Positions 1-13,087 are shown, counted from the first letter of the stretch. The stretch is 64,000 nucleotides of DNA from Engraulis encrasicolus (GCF_034702125.1 NC_085869.1:11211150-11275149); one strand, 5' to 3'. The notes: generated by a model from the letters alone, not told the origin. Translations and numbers: made by a program.

Positions 1-1166
1 GAGGTTTATGTAAATAATATGCGTTTATAAAGCACAAATAATAAGACACAATACTGGTGTGGATAACAGATGAATTTAATGTGGAGTTTAAAATAGTAAG
101 CAACAATATTTACAACAGTACAGCAATTACTACTACAAACAAATGTAATTATTGAATATACAATAAAGTAATATAAGCCCTATAGTATAGTATACTGTAT
201 ATAGTAGGCCTATATACATAGTAAAGCAATCGTGATAATCCCAAAAGGCAAAAGAGTGAATAAATAAATAAATAATGGCCTAAATGATAGCTTTTTGAAA
301 AGAAAAATAATTTTGGTGTCTTCAGCAAGCATAAAATGCCGTTGATTTCTGTGGCTCAAGTATAGCACCAGAACCTGTATAATAGTTTATGACAGGCTTA
401 CTTATGAGGAGCCAGATGCATCACTTGAAGGGAAATGCAGGCGCTAGGTAGCAAGACCACACCCTCCTAGTCGATGATAATCAGGATAGGCGCTAGGAAC
501 TGCAAATCTGACTTTGCTTTTGGACCTGAAGAGCCTGTGCGGTGAGCACAGGCTAAATAAAAAGACACAATCCATCTATTTTGTAACTTTACCACTCCCA
601 CTGAAGTCCAGTGTAAACGTTATTGCTTTACACTTGTGTTATTATAAGCACAATACCAACTGCTACCCCGGTTTGAAGCCGAGCAGGGAAACTCATCCCC
701 CCCTTCTCTTCAACAGTACTTTTATTGCCTTCCATCAAATCTGTTCTAGTTTACAGCATTATGCTTTGACTATCACTGTTCTTCCCATCGTTAAAAGCAT
801 GTTAACCCTTTGCGTGGAACTTCTGTTACTACCTTGTTGTCACCAAAATAGTCACCGAAAATGAGTCTTCATCTGTAATTTAAGGCCCCCAGTAACGTCA
901 TAGCAATGTTGTAGTTTAGTCAATCCAGCAAAAAGTGAACTGGCCCACCTACAGGCACCCATCTGCGCAAAGAGGTACAGCTCTGAACACTGCCTTTGTC
1001 TTGCATGGCAACATAGTTCATGCTGTCTCTTTTAAGGACTTATGTCATGGGAACACAATCATTATTTCTCCAGTTTCCAATGACTTACTGTTACAACATA
1101 ACGCAGTCAAAGTTTTCTCTTTTTTTCAAAGACTTACAGCATGGTAACAATATTGTTCCTGTTTCC
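1..1166. other. AT-rich stretch, no exon identified
   Basis: The tail and 3' UTR of the single-Ig gene should run this way on the minus strand, but I found no exon with matching phase and homologous motifs. Confidence 0.4.
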
Positions 1167-1325
1167 GGCCCTGCCGTGACCAACTGGTAGGGCACTCTTC
1201 TGCCATGCGTCCGACCTGGGTTCGGTTCCCGGCCCGGGTCATTTGCCGACCCCTCCCCATATCTCTCCCCATTCGCATCCTGTTTACTTCTCAAACTGGC
1301 CTGTCATCAATAAAGTGGTAAAAGA
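1167..1325 (+). mobile_element. tRNA-derived SINE, family A
   Basis: The 5' part is tRNA-like, with an A-box region (TGACCAACTGGTAGGGCAC) and a B box (GGTTCGGTTCC). An unrelated body follows, ending near TCATCAATAAAGT. A sister copy lies at 54534-54712 in the same orientation. Confidence 0.7.
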
Positions 1326-2048
1326 CCACAAAAAACATCTTTAAAAATCTGTACCTGTTTCCAAGAAGGAAATAACACAATCAATGATGTTCGCCTTTAC
1401 AAGGTCCTCTAGCATGTCTTAGCATGACTAAGCTTATACACAATCAATGACAATCTTGTTCATCTTCACAGGAGCTTACAGCATGGTAACACAGTCAGTG
1501 TTGTTGCTGGTTCCATGATGTGCCTGTTTTGTAACGTTGTTCCTCTTTCCATGGTTTCTCCATGGTTCTTCTCGCCCTAGACTGTAACACTGTCAGTGTT
1601 GTTATTGTTTCCGTAGTCCTCCTGGATTGTACGACAGTTGATATTGTTCTCGAGTCCTTGTCTCTTCTGTTCCAGAGTGATGACGGGTCTTTCTGGTTTC
1701 CTGCTTTTCATATGACGCTAATGCACAAGAAAAGTGTGAATGCCTCAGTCAATCTATTTTTTGTTAAAGGTAACTAAAATATTAAGTTATTACTGAACAT
1801 GATTTACACAATCCCTGTCAAGTCACCCTGAAGAAGATACAAAGACAGTAAAAATAATAACTAAGTAATAATTATTAAAATAATAACTGAGTGATAATGA
1901 TTGTAATGGTATAGTAACTTTATTTATCCCTGTGGGGAAATTAATATACCTTGTCAATCAAAATAGGCCTATGAAATGTAACAGCCTATAGGCTATAGGC
2001 TATATTTCAAACACAATGAAATGTAAACACAAAGACCATTGACCATAC

Positions 2049-2140
2049 CTTCCAGCATGTGTAAACAAGAAGAAATGCGGTCAGCAGTCCCAGTGTGCCA
2101 AATGACACTCCAACCATAACGTGTGACCTGGGCCCGGCTT
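2049..2140 (-). CDS. Transmembrane exon of the single-Ig receptor
   Basis: The exon is 92 nt between acceptor TATTATAG and donor GTATGG. It joins the V exon in phase 1 and encodes about 21 hydrophobic residues after a short polar stem (EAGPRSH). It ends in phase 0 after Cys-Trp-Lys. Confidence 0.65.
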
Positions 2141-3678
2141 CTATAATAGAAATGAAAGGAAGAAATAAGCTGAAGGCCGTTCCATCACACACACATGCAC
2201 ACACACACAGATGAAGTAAAACGTTTATACAATCATACCACCAATGTTTAAGAACTTCTACATTTGACCACTGTAACAGATAGACAGGGGGAAAGCCGGA
2301 CTTCACTCACCGTGCACTACAATCTGGTAACTGATTTTGTCCATGTCATTTATCTCCACCTCATACAAGCCACTGCAGTTTTTCTGCAGATCTGATATGG
2401 TTAATGACAACGTGATTACATCCAGTGCCAGGTTTGGATAATGATAACTCGGTAGCTCTCCTTGTTTCCAAAGTACGATGACTGTTTTGTTATGAGTCCA
2501 CTGCACAGAGGACGCATCCGGGTACGGGGCTCCTGTCTGTAGAGTGACAGACTGTCCTCCCAGCACAGTCAGAAGACCTGTAGAATTGGAATAACAGTCA
2601 GAAAGTAGAATGGCCAACACATACAAGTCAGTCACTTTGGCAGTCATGGGTGAGTGGTTAGGGCGTTAGACTTGCATCCCAGAGGTTGCCGGTTCGACTC
2701 CCGACCCGCCAGGTTGGTGGGGGGAGTAATCAACCAGTGCTCTCCCCCATCCTCCTTCATGACTGAGGTACCCTGAGCATGGTACCGTCCCACCGCACTG
2801 CTCCCCATGGGGTGCCACTGAGGGCTGCCCCCTTGCACGGGTGAGGCATAAAATGCAATTTCGTTGTGTGCAGTGTGCAGTGTTCACTTGTGTGCTGTGG
2901 AGTGCTGTGTCACAATGACAATGGGAGTTGGAGTTTCCCAATGGCTTTCACTTTCACCCTCAGCCTCCTATGGTATAGGCTACATTCACAATTCACGCAA
3001 GAATGCATTAATGCTATAACTAGGCTACCTATGATAGTGTCATGTTTGTCTGAGACAAAACGAGGGGCAGGGTATGGTAGGGTAGGACATGGCAAATCTC
3101 AAACAAGATGAATAGAAGACATGGCCAAAGGATAGACCGTGTGCACCCTCGTGTGGTATTTCTGCTAATTACAGCCTAATCGCAGTAGGCCTATCCGTCA
3201 GTACATCTCCCCAGGTCATTTCTTCAGGTCTCCACATCATGTGAAAAGATTCTCAACGACAATATAGAATAATACAAAAATGTTGGGAAAAAAATAATAC
3301 AAAAATGTTACCCTCAGATGCCACGGTAGCCATCAGGAAAAAAAGAATCCCAGCTCCACATGTTAGGAAGTCCATCGCTGGAAATGTGCCGGCACTGCAA
3401 TAAAAAGTAGAGACGCCGTGAGATAAGAGGTGAATCAGTATAATAGAGACAGGCAAAAAATATGGCATAGGCCTATCCTAGAGTAGAGTAGAATATCATG
3501 TATTGATCCCAGGGGAAAGGTGTCAAGTAGCATACATACATAGATACAAAAAGACATTACCCTCGAGAGATTACACACATCCTTACAAATAAATTAGCAG
3601 TATATAGCTCACTCTTACATACATTTAGCCAATCTCTCTCTCACTCTCTGTCTCTCTCCCTCACATACACACACACAC

Positions 3679-3740
<62 letters not shown>

Positions 3741-4360
3741 AGAGAGACAGAGAGAGAGAGACTTACAGCCTAAGCCTATATAGCCTACTGTACATTATAG
3801 TCCTATCACAATGGAAAGTGCAGTTACTGCCGAGATCTCGCAGTCTCACTCTCTTCCAACTTCCGTGCGATTATGGTCTGCCATTTCCAAACTATTCAGT
3901 ACAATATACTCATGTAGGCCTATTTATTTTAGGCTACGAGCCTACTGTAGATCTACAACCATATCCAAATGTAAGGTTCCTTTTCAAATTATTTGAACCA
4001 TGGACAGAGATGTAGCCTATGTTTATGACATGAACGCTGCGAAAACCACAGGGTAGCGGTAGCCACTGTAAATCAAATGGGAAAGGACCAAAGGAGATGG
4101 CAAGGCTGCACCACGGAAAACGGAAACGAATAAATGAGACTGTAATAGCCTAACGTTGTAGAAAAAGTAGCCAATGCCCTTCATATATTGGCAGCTTTTA
4201 CACAGATGTGTGTGGATGTCAATAATCAGAGTCAGAGATTATTGACGAATAAAACATCACCACCATAATAGATATTCAACCATATACTGTATAGTAACTT
4301 ACATTCCAAACTTGGGATTTCGAGTCGCTCTCGGGAGTCGGGACACCGCTCTCGCATGCT
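2049..4360 (-). CDS. Single-Ig CD2/SLAM/CD48-like membrane receptor (5' part)
   Basis: Coding exons in transcript order are 3312-3375, 2311-2577 and 2049-2140. The first begins MDFLTCGAGILFF and encodes a hydrophobic signal peptide. The second encodes one V-type Ig domain (VQWTHNKTV, then LTISDLQKNCSGLYEVEI). The third encodes a membrane span (VMVGVSFGTLGLLTAFLLVY). Junctions are phase 1, 1 and 0 with GT/AG borders, and exon 3312-3394 includes a short 5' UTR behind a pyrimidine-rich acceptor. A GTAAGT donor at 4302 suggests a non-coding first exon around 4303-4360. The membrane exon follows the V exon directly, so there is no C2 domain, unlike the two related genes in this window. It is probably a leukocyte adhesion or signalling receptor. 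Tail and 3' end were not found and may lie beyond position 1. A truncated gene copy is possible. Confidence 0.72.
2311..2577 (-). CDS. V-type Ig exon of the single-Ig receptor
   Basis: The exon is 267 nt, phase 1-1, with acceptor TTCTACAG and donor GTGAGT. The translation has the core W (VQWTH) and LTISDL followed by SGLYEVEI, as in CD48/SLAM-type V domains. The usual first and second V-domain cysteines are absent; the single Cys precedes SGLY. Confidence 0.75.
2645..2965 (+). mobile_element. tRNA-derived SINE, family B
   Basis: The head is tRNA-like (GTGAGTGGTTAGGGCGTTAG, B box GGTTCGACTCC). The body holds GGTACCGTCCCACCGCACTG and GGGTGAGGCATAAAATGCAA, and the tail ends near GGCTTTCACTTTCAC. 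It lies in the intron between the signal and V exons of the single-Ig gene. Further copies are at 4936-5032 (tail only) and 42680-42975, both on the minus strand. Confidence 0.72.
3312..3394 (-). CDS. Signal-peptide exon of the single-Ig receptor
   Basis: ATG lies at 3375. The acceptor is just upstream at 3395-3396 and the donor GTAACA follows at 3311. The 21 codons encode a hydrophobic leader, and the exon ends in phase 1, matching the V exon at 2577. Confidence 0.7.
3667..3737. repeat. (CA)n microsatellite
   Basis: About 35 CA units followed by a GA-rich tail, within the upstream intron of the single-Ig gene. Confidence 0.95.
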
Positions 4361-4797
4361 GCTTCCGCAGTTGCGTCACATTTTATTAAAGGGATATCAA
4401 CCTGTGTTGTGTTGTGTAGCTGCCAAAACGTGTAGGCCTAGATGTAGGTGAGATTATGTATGCATTTTTTAAATTCAAATCTTAAAAAAAAAAACTTGTC
4501 AGTTTAAAATTTAAAATGTATTCCATTGGTGCACTGTGCGTGTGTGTGTGCGCGCGCCTGTGTGTCTATGCGTGCACATACTCAGCTTGAGAGCAGATGA
4601 GCAAAGAGAGAGAGAGGGGGGTGGGGGTGATGTGTATGCCAGCTGTGTTTTATGAGAAAGAGGTAGAACAAGAGCGGTCTCTCAATAACTGTGGGTGTGA
4701 TGAGAGAGAGATGCCGGAAGAGCGAGTGTGGGGTTATCTGTAGCCCTTGAGTGTGAGATTGTAGGTTGAGAAAGTTTCAGAAAGATGGCTCTCTCTC

Positions 4798-4800
<3 letters not shown>

Positions 4801-4877
<77 letters not shown>

Positions 4878-4904
4878 TGTGCGTGTGCGTGCGTGTGTGT
4901 GTGC
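4801..4904. repeat. (GT)n/(GCGT)n compound microsatellite
   Basis: A GT tract is followed by GTGC-type units. Long HTHTHT/CVCVCV frames here are artefacts of the repeat. Confidence 0.95.
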
Positions 4905-4935
4905 ACTTGTGTGTTTGAGTGTTAGTGTGTGTCAC

Positions 4936-5032
4936 TGAGTGAAAGCCCACCAGGGAAACTCCCATTGTCATTGTCACTCCACTCCACACAGCAGTACACT
5001 AAACACAAAGAAATTGCATTTATGCCTCATCT
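4936..5032 (-). mobile_element. SINE family B, 3' tail fragment
   Basis: The sequence is the reverse complement of the tail of the SINE at 2645-2965, covering the CATTGTCATTGTCACTCCAC and GCATTTATGCCTCA blocks. The tRNA-like head is missing. Confidence 0.65.
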
Positions 5033-5117
5033 ATGTCTAACCGAGGTCATTCTGCGCATCCTGCAGCCATCTAAACCTGTCTCGCATCCGGGTCTATGGC
5101 ACCAGTGTCACTGAGGT

Positions 5118-5610
5118 CTCTAACTCGCAACCTCCCAGATGGAATGCCCTCCCCATCGAGATTCGATCAGCCAGCTCCGTCGACTCCTTCAAGAAGCAGC
5201 TGAAGACCCACCTTTTCACCCTTGCCAACTCCTAGCTGCCAAGGTGTCCCAGCGTCCCAGCTGCCGCAGCGTCCTTACTGTTCACAACCAGCCCTGGCAG
5301 GGGGCTGCCCAGGTGGCCGCTGGTCTCTGCCTGAGGTTTTTTCTCAGACCTCATTGAGCCCTGATGCCAGCAGGGGCCACATATGAGTGCCCAAATTCAG
5401 TGTGACTATCTATGACTTATACTGGTCCCAGCCACTATGGACCTTACACCTCTAAGAATCCTGGCCCCAACCTACGTGGACCTTATGACTCTACGATCTC
5501 TATCTATCTCTTCTTCCTCTGCCTTCCTGCTGTTTCTGCCTCTCCTATCTACCTCTCATTTTAAATCCATCGTTAACAATGATATTTTTTCAATCATTGC
5601 TGCTCAGCCC
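5118..5610 (+). mobile_element. L2-like LINE 3' fragment
   Basis: The segment begins within the terminal coding motif (WNALPIEIRSASSVDSFKK in the plus frame) and runs through a stop codon and 3' UTR. It matches the reverse complement of 10100-10640, so it belongs to the same LINE family in the opposite orientation. Confidence 0.75.
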
Positions 5611-5639
5611 TACTGTATCTGTGTGATGCTTCAGTGGGG

Positions 5640-7009
<1,370 letters not shown>

Positions 7010-7215
7010 ACATTACATTACAATAAATTACATTTAGCTGACACTTTTATCCAAAGTGACTTTCATTTACTTACATACAGGAGGTTGGTTTCATTCCCTG
7101 AGCAATGTGGGCTAAGTGCCTTCAGCCATGGAAGGAGGGAGAGGTAAGGCTGACATTCAATAGCAACCCTCTAATCTTAAGACCACCTCTCTTACCATTA
7201 GGCCATGGCTGCCTT
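7010..7215 (+). repeat. Common teleost interspersed repeat
   Basis: After a short TTACA array, the stretch ACATTTAGCTGACACTTTTA followed by TCCAAAGTGACTT is the head of a repeat found in very many fish genomes. It ends near GCCATGGCTGCC. I cannot assign its class from sequence alone. Confidence 0.55.
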
Positions 7216-7592
7216 TGTGTTTCCCAATGGGGGCTCCACAGCCTTTAAAGCACACCTTCATGTAAGCAAATATGTACAAACAGCATAAATGAAAAAAACT
7301 GTTGTTTATTAATCTTGCTTGATTAATCTTATTGATTATTCCATGCTAATTGAAAAAAACCCTCAATACACTTGCTTCTCAAAATACTCTGAAAATATTA
7401 TTGGGCGTTCCTTATCCGAAAGGATTGAATTATCCTTTTAAGTGACATGGTATCCTTTCCAAGTTACAGGCCTTTATGTGTCGATTTAATTCAGCCATTG
7501 TTTTTCCACAAAGTTCTGAAGGTCATAGGGTAACAGTTGTGCAATACAGAAGGCTTATTGCACATTTTGGTACGCTGGTACTTGTATAGATC

Positions 7593-7712
7593 AGGGGTGA
7601 ATTTCTCGAAACCAAAGTTGCTTACTACATTAGTTGCTTTCAATGCATTTTCCCATTGGCAACTACCGAAGTTGCTAACAGGCTAACAACTTCCCTTTTG
7701 AGAAACTCACCC
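7593..7712. repeat. Short palindromic MITE
   Basis: The ends GGGGTGAATTTCTCGAAA and TTTTGAGAAACTCACCCC are inverted repeats, and the interior holds GTTGCTAAC-type repeats. No coding potential is seen. Confidence 0.5.
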
Positions 7713-8041
7713 CAGGTGTAGTCTGCAGCAAAATGTTCATGTTGACTCTAGGTGTTCCCACATCTCCACAGAAGTCCCTCTAAATGGATGAACAGTTTAT
7801 TGCAGTGTTGAGGCCTTCAGAAGATATCATTGGATAAATGTAGATGCTGTTGTATCCTCCAGAGGTCACCCACCTTCGTTTTTGTTTTGATGACGTTGAG
7901 CCACAAGCTGTTGCACAAACACCATCATGTTGACAAAGCTGCCACATAAGCCCAGTAAACAAACAGACTCATCTCCATTGGTGATGCAGCCAATGATCAT
8001 GGCCAAAGCAAAGTTGCAATTCTGCTAGACGTCTCTGGTTT

Positions 8042-8157
8042 TCAGTTACACTTCTTCAAAAAGCTTGGAATATGTCCAGGTGCACCTGAGTTCCTTCTAA
8101 ACAACCTGTTGAGATGATCGCCTCTGACTTTGTTCATTTTGGGGTCTGAACCCACGT
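8042..8157 (-). CDS. Terminal tail exon, two-Ig receptor
   Basis: The acceptor TTTTCACAG leads into 37 codons and a TGA in the frame set by the 35-nt exon at 8518-8552. The peptide is basic (NRLFRRNS, FLKKCN) and has no tyrosine. The other two frames close early. Confidence 0.6.
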
Positions 8158-11100
8158 CTGTGAAAATGAAACAGTAATTATTTGATCTGAGTCTTGTTAA
8201 GTTACTTAATAATAACCTGCATGGACGTTTAACATGACATTAGGTATTAATTGCATTTGGCTGATCTTGCATATTGTCCATCATGTGTGTAGACTGACAT
8301 AATTATGGCTGTTAGCCATCATGTTGCACCACTGAGTGACGGTAAAACAGTTAATGCAATATAGACTTTGCATAGAACCACAAAAGAACAATTTGAAACA
8401 AGCACTTTTATCCCTGTATTTCGATTCCCTCCTGTTATTGACAAATCCAATAGGCCTATGTTGAGTAAATGACCTGACAAGATGTGAAATGGGTGAGTAG
8501 ATGAAAAGGTTTCATACCAGAATTAAGGTCCAAATTATGAACAAAGGTCTTCCTTAATGAAATAAAGAACTTGACTAACTGCCTAGATGACTGCCAACAT
8601 GAAAACAGTGCACTCTTTTCTGTCTTTTGTCCAGATTGCAAATGAGACCATGACCTTTGAACTGTGTTATTACAAAATGTTGAAGCTAAAAATTCTATCA
8701 TCAATGAGACCTTGCCTCTCATGACGAGGCCACAAGCACTGTGAGGATGGGGGTTAAAATGGGGGATAAAAAATGGGAACATGGCTTCGCTCTGTTACAC
8801 CAAAGTTAGAAAACTAATTCTGCACACCTTCTTCTTGGGAAACTTTGGTTTGTGTTTCAATAGTTTGCCCTTCATTGATTGGTATGTGTGGCATGTGGTA
8901 GCTGGCCTCTGTCTTAGCAGAGAACATGTGGGATGCGATCTGCTCACACCTCCTATGTGTATGGAGGAATTGCAGCTTGGTTTTCTAGTGAAATGGAGGA
9001 GTAGAGGAGGGAAGCCATCGCTCTAGACCGAAAGCAGAAGGAATGATTAAATCTCTGTGTTTCTGTGGTATATAGGCCTTTTAATGAATGTTGATGTTAA
9101 CATCAGACTGTAACACAAGGGAGAGGCAAGGGATTATTTCAAGTGTGTGTGTGTATGTTTGTTTGTTTTACTGACCTTTGAAGACAGCGGAAGTAAAGGC
9201 AGCTAATGGAAAGGACAGTGGCACCGACGGACAACCCACCATCAATCACACCAACAAAGGAAGCTAAAAAAAACATTTGGTGGAAGTAAATACAAATGTT
9301 GCAGTATTTGTGGTCTGACCTGTATCAGTCCTTTCAGACTCAGCTACAAGAACACATTTTTTTCTGATAAGGAATGCTGAAACATTCAATAATACAGCTG
9401 TGTGCATGTGTTGTCTGACCTTGATCTGTCATTTTAGGCTCAGCTACAAAAAAAAAAAGAAAAAAAAAAAAAAACGTTCTGATAAGCAAGGCTCAAAATA
9501 TTGTGAAAAGTAAATACAACTCTGTGCATATGTATGGTCTGACCTGGAGCAGGCCTCTGGCGCTCAGAAACACTCTGTCTCCTAGAGCTCACTGGATTAC
9601 TGACTTCACAAGTGTAAGACACTTTTGGGTGTCCACTCTCCACAACCAACACAGGGTCCGTCCTCTCAGTATCTATTCCCATCCAGCTGTATTTCAAGGG
9701 GCCATCACCTTTCCCCTCACAGGTAAGGGTGCATAATTTGTCTTCAAAATTGCAGTCTATTCGGAGATCAACATCTTCAACAGCCCCTGCTCCACATAGA
9801 GAATGTTGTCCAAAAAAGTAAAGTGAAACAGACATTATGTTCTCATCTCTGTTTCCAGATGACTGCATTTCCCACTAAAAAAATCCTTTACAACGTAACA
9901 CAGAAACCCACATACAGGTGCACAGTGGCACAGTTTTATATGAGTAATATTACTTGCCTGGCGAAAACACAATATATTCTGAGTTAGACACCAATTGTAC
10001 AGACTTGTGATTGCTTAACCTGCCAAACAGTTTAATAATAATAATAATAATTGTATTTGTATAGCACTGTGTCATACAAGGCATGTAACTCAAAGTGCTT
10101 AACAAATGGGAAAAAACATTGTTAGAGATAGATTTAAAAGGAGAGGTATAGAGGAGAGGCAGAAAAAGCAGGAAGGCAGAGGAAGAAGAGATAGACAGAG
10201 AATGTAGAGTCATAAGGTCAACGTAGGTTAGGACCAGGATTCTTAGATAAGTGAGGTCCATAGTGGCTGGGCCTATCATAAGTCATAGATAGTCACACAG
10301 AGATTGGGCGCTCAGGTGCGGCCCCTGGTGGCATCAGGGGTGAGGAAAAACTCCCTTTCGCTTGAATCATAGTTTGTGAGGGGGAAAAAAAAGCTCAGTG
10401 AGGTCTGAGAAAAAAGACCCCCTGTAGTCAGGAAGAAACCTCAGGCAGAGACCAGCGGCCACCTAGGGGAGCCCCCTGCCAGGGCTGGATTGCGAGTAGT
10501 AAGGGCGCTGCGGCGGCTGGGACACTATGACGCCTTGGCAGCTAGGAGTTGGCAAGGATGAAGAGGTGGGTCTTCAGCTGCTTCTTAAAGGAGTCGACGG
10601 AGGTGGCTGATCGGATCTCGATGGGGAGGGCGTTCCATCTCTTGGGCGCATAGCAGGCAAACGCGGCGTCGCCGATCTTCTTCTGCGGGGGGGTGGGGGT
10701 CCTTAGCAGCTTGGCATCAGTGGACCTGAGAGCTCGAGCAGGGGCATAAAAAGAAAGCATGTCTGAGATATAGCTAGGGGCAAGTCCATTTAATGCTTTA
10801 AATACTGTGAGCAGAATCTTAAAGTCGATTCTGTATGAGACAGGTAACCAGTGCAGGTCTGCCAAGACAGGAGAGATGTGCTCTCTCATTCTGGTTCTTG
10901 TTAGGATTCTTGCCGCAGAATTTTGAATGAGTTGCAATTTGTCAATTAATTTTTTTGGGAGACCAGAGAAGAGAGCATTGCAGTAGTCTATCCTACTGGT
11001 GACAAAGGCATGAATAAGTTTCTCAGCGTCTTGTCGGGGGGCCAAGCCGCGCACTTTGTTGACATTTCTAAGATGGAAAAAAGCAGATTTTGTTATCTTG

Positions 11101-12186
11101 TTGATGTGAGGCTCAAAGCTCAAATCCGAGTCTATGACCACACCTAGGCTAGTAACCTTATCTTTAATGTGTATGCTTAGGTCACCTAGGCTTGAGTGGA
11201 GTTTTGCACGTTTTTTCTTAGGCCCAATGAGCAACACTTCAGTTTTATCTTCATTTAATTTTAGGAAGTTACTGTTCATCCAATCTGTAATGGCAGACAT
11301 GCATTTAGTCAAGGCATGAATGGCAGTGGTTTGGCTAGGCTCGACAGAGATATATAGTTGAGTGTCATCGGCATAGCTATGAAAATCAACATTGTGCTCT
11401 CTGATGATGGAGCCCAGGGGCAACATATAGAGAGAGAAGAGGAGAGGGCCCAAGCAACTACCCTGAGCAACTCCAAAAGGCACATCATACTTGTTGGAGA
11501 CGTATTCTCCGATGGTGACAAAAAACTGTCTTCCTGTAATATATGTTTTGATATAAATGATAGTTTACTGTGAGCTGACTGAAAGAAAGATAAACTACAT
11601 CCAAAAAAAGTATTAACCAAAAACTTACCAATTACAGTTAAGGTCACTGTATTAGTTGCATCCCTGTTATTCACTTCAGCTGAATACTGTCCATTAAAAT
11701 ATGACTGCAAATTTGAGATTGTCAGTTCCCATGTGTCCATGTCCAATTTAGATGTGTCATTGAATATCCCGTAGTAAGATGGCTGCTCATCTCCCTCAAA
11801 CCACTCAGCTGCTTTGTCTTCACCATGCTTCCAGATTATTGAGGTGACTTGTTTTATTTCAGGTGAAAGGTCCACTGATAACTTAGTAGAGCCACCTTTG
11901 AGGCCGTATAGAGATTTGTCAACTGGGGAGAGAGGATATTAAGGCTGACGAGTGACCAAGGCATACAGTGTGTACTATGCACTATATAGGCTATGTGTCC
12001 TTGGACAATTTGCACTATGTATGTTTGTCTGAAATACACTAGTCAAGACCATCCTTAAATATAGCGAGACAAGCCCATGTTATAAATGTGACCATATGAA
12101 TTCATTAAACAAAAAATATAGAATTCACCTGAACTTGATGTTATGACAACAGGTAACAGTATACACATTATCAAAATGTGTTCCAT
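8042..12186 (-). CDS. Two-Ig CD2/SLAM-family-like receptor, complete model (293 aa)
   Basis: Exons in order: 12129-12186 (signal, MEHILIMCILLPVV), 11629-11922 (V), 9544-9786 (C2), 9420-9443 and 9320-9343 (24-nt stalk exons), 9176-9263 (membrane span), 8518-8552 and 8042-8157 (tail, stop TGA). All borders are GT/AG, the phases agree and the total of 882 nt is divisible by three. The V domain has IIWKHGEDKAAEWFEG and LTISNLQSYFNGQYSAEV; the C2 domain has CTLTCEGKGDGPLKYSW and YTCEVSNPVS. This is the CD2/SLAM/CD48 pattern, so a leukocyte cell-surface adhesion or co-receptor role is likely. The tail (about 48 aa) is basic and has no tyrosine, so it lacks ITSM/ITIM motifs and probably signals through partners, if at all. 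A likely polyadenylation AATAAA lies at 7796-7801. An L2-like LINE sits in the V-C2 intron. Confidence 0.8.
9176..9263 (-). CDS. Transmembrane exon, two-Ig receptor
   Basis: The exon is 88 nt, phase 1 in and 2 out, encoding a hydrophobic segment (GLSVGATVLSISCLYF) after SFVGVIDG. One Asp sits near the outer edge of the span. Confidence 0.68.
9320..9343 (-). CDS. 24-nt stalk micro-exon, copy 2
   Basis: The acceptor CTTGTAG and donor GTCAGA flank 24 nt encoding ESERTDT in phase 1-1. Its donor is exactly 100 bases from that of copy 1. Skipping either copy keeps the frame. Confidence 0.6.
9420..9443 (-). CDS. 24-nt stalk micro-exon, copy 1
   Basis: The acceptor TTTTTGTAG and donor GTCAGA flank 24 nt encoding EPKMTDQ in phase 1-1. 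It matches the end of the C2 exon and copy 2, suggesting tandem duplication of one splice unit. Confidence 0.6.
9544..9786 (-). CDS. C2-set Ig exon, two-Ig receptor
   Basis: The exon is 243 nt, phase 1-1. It contains four cysteines around LCTLTCEGKGDGPLKYSW and VSYTCEVSNPVS, the SLAM/CD2-type C2 signature. Its last 24 nt resemble the two following micro-exons. Confidence 0.82.
10030..11555 (-). mobile_element. L2-like LINE fragment with reverse-transcriptase C-terminal half
   Basis: An open frame at 10542-11483 (313 aa, continuing upstream in frame to about 11540) contains GVAQGSCLGPLLFSLYM and the catalytic YADDTQLY box of non-LTR reverse transcriptases. The C-terminal part has SRIDYCNALFSGLP and WNALPIEIR. 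The 3' region ends near 10030 with the AGTGCTT/TTGTATAGCAC tail seen in fish L2-type LINEs. The 5' half (endonuclease) is missing, so the copy is 5'-truncated and cannot move on its own. It lies in the V-C2 intron of the two-Ig receptor gene, on the same strand. Confidence 0.85.
11629..11922 (-). CDS. V-set Ig exon, two-Ig receptor
   Basis: The exon is 294 nt, phase 1-1, with acceptor CTCTCCCCAG and donor GTAAGT. The motif TSIIWKHGEDKAAEW is shared almost word for word with the V exon at 40902-41189 (NSIVWKHGEDRAAEW), so the two genes are paralogues. Like CD2/CD48 V domains, it lacks the canonical disulfide. Confidence 0.82.
12129..12186 (-). CDS. Signal-peptide exon, two-Ig receptor
   Basis: The ATG at 12186 opens a hydrophobic leader of 19 codons ending in SSS. 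The exon closes in phase 1 at a GTGAAT donor and joins the V exon to give Val-Asp-Lys. Confidence 0.72.
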
Positions 12187-12705
12187 GACGATACATTTTA
12201 CACAGTCCCGTACTGTAAAATGAGCAAAATCATATTTGTCATTGTGGTTAATTATTATTCATCTTTTGGCTAGGCTAGGACTATTTTACTGTAGCATACA
12301 ATAACTTAACTCAATATCTTTAAAAAGAAAGAAACACTACCACATGTGCACAATTGCTTCAGAAACAAGTTTGACTTACTCTGGGTCAGTCCGAAAAACT
12401 CATGTAGGCGTATGATATGGAGTCTTAGCCTACTACTTTGGCCTACTTTGGTTGATTACAATTTAGCCCACGGAAAACAGGTAATACATATCTGTGCCAT
12501 ACCAGAGTCATATCCAGATAAGGTTACGTCAAATGACAAATGTAGACTGCCGATATACCAACTTCTACATAACCGTGAACACTCTCCAACCAAGCTCTGA
12601 TGGTACAGGCACACTCTTGGTGTTCTGAATATCCGATAGGCCTACTCCTTTGTGCGACTGTACACAATAATGAAAGCTCAAAGGTTGGTTTTATGACTAT
12701 GCCAG

Positions 12706-12830
<125 letters not shown>

Positions 12831-13087
12831 TGTGATTTAGATTAGATTTTTTATTGTCCCACATGGATATTTGTTTTCTCATCAGACAAGTCAATTTCAT
12901 CAGGTTCAACATTAGTTAGCCTAGATCTGTTGTGACTCAGTTCAGAGGGCAGTCAGGGCTAGGTGTGTGATGGCTTTGTCATTTGCGTCAGTGAGGCTGG
13001 GGGTGGGGAGGTGTATCATCTTCTATCTAATGCTAAGTTGGAGATTTTGATGAGCTTATTCTTGCTGGTGTGTCATTCTTCGTCTAT

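Noticed and set aside
1167..1240. tRNA-like A and B boxes (also at 2645-2720 and 54534-54610)
   Set aside because: They are heads of tRNA-derived SINEs: each is followed by a SINE body, occurs in several copies and does not fold into a clean cloverleaf by eye.
8456..8782. 108-aa continuous minus-strand frame
   Set aside because: Only the 35-nt segment at 8518-8552 fits splice sites and phase; the rest is intron read through by chance.
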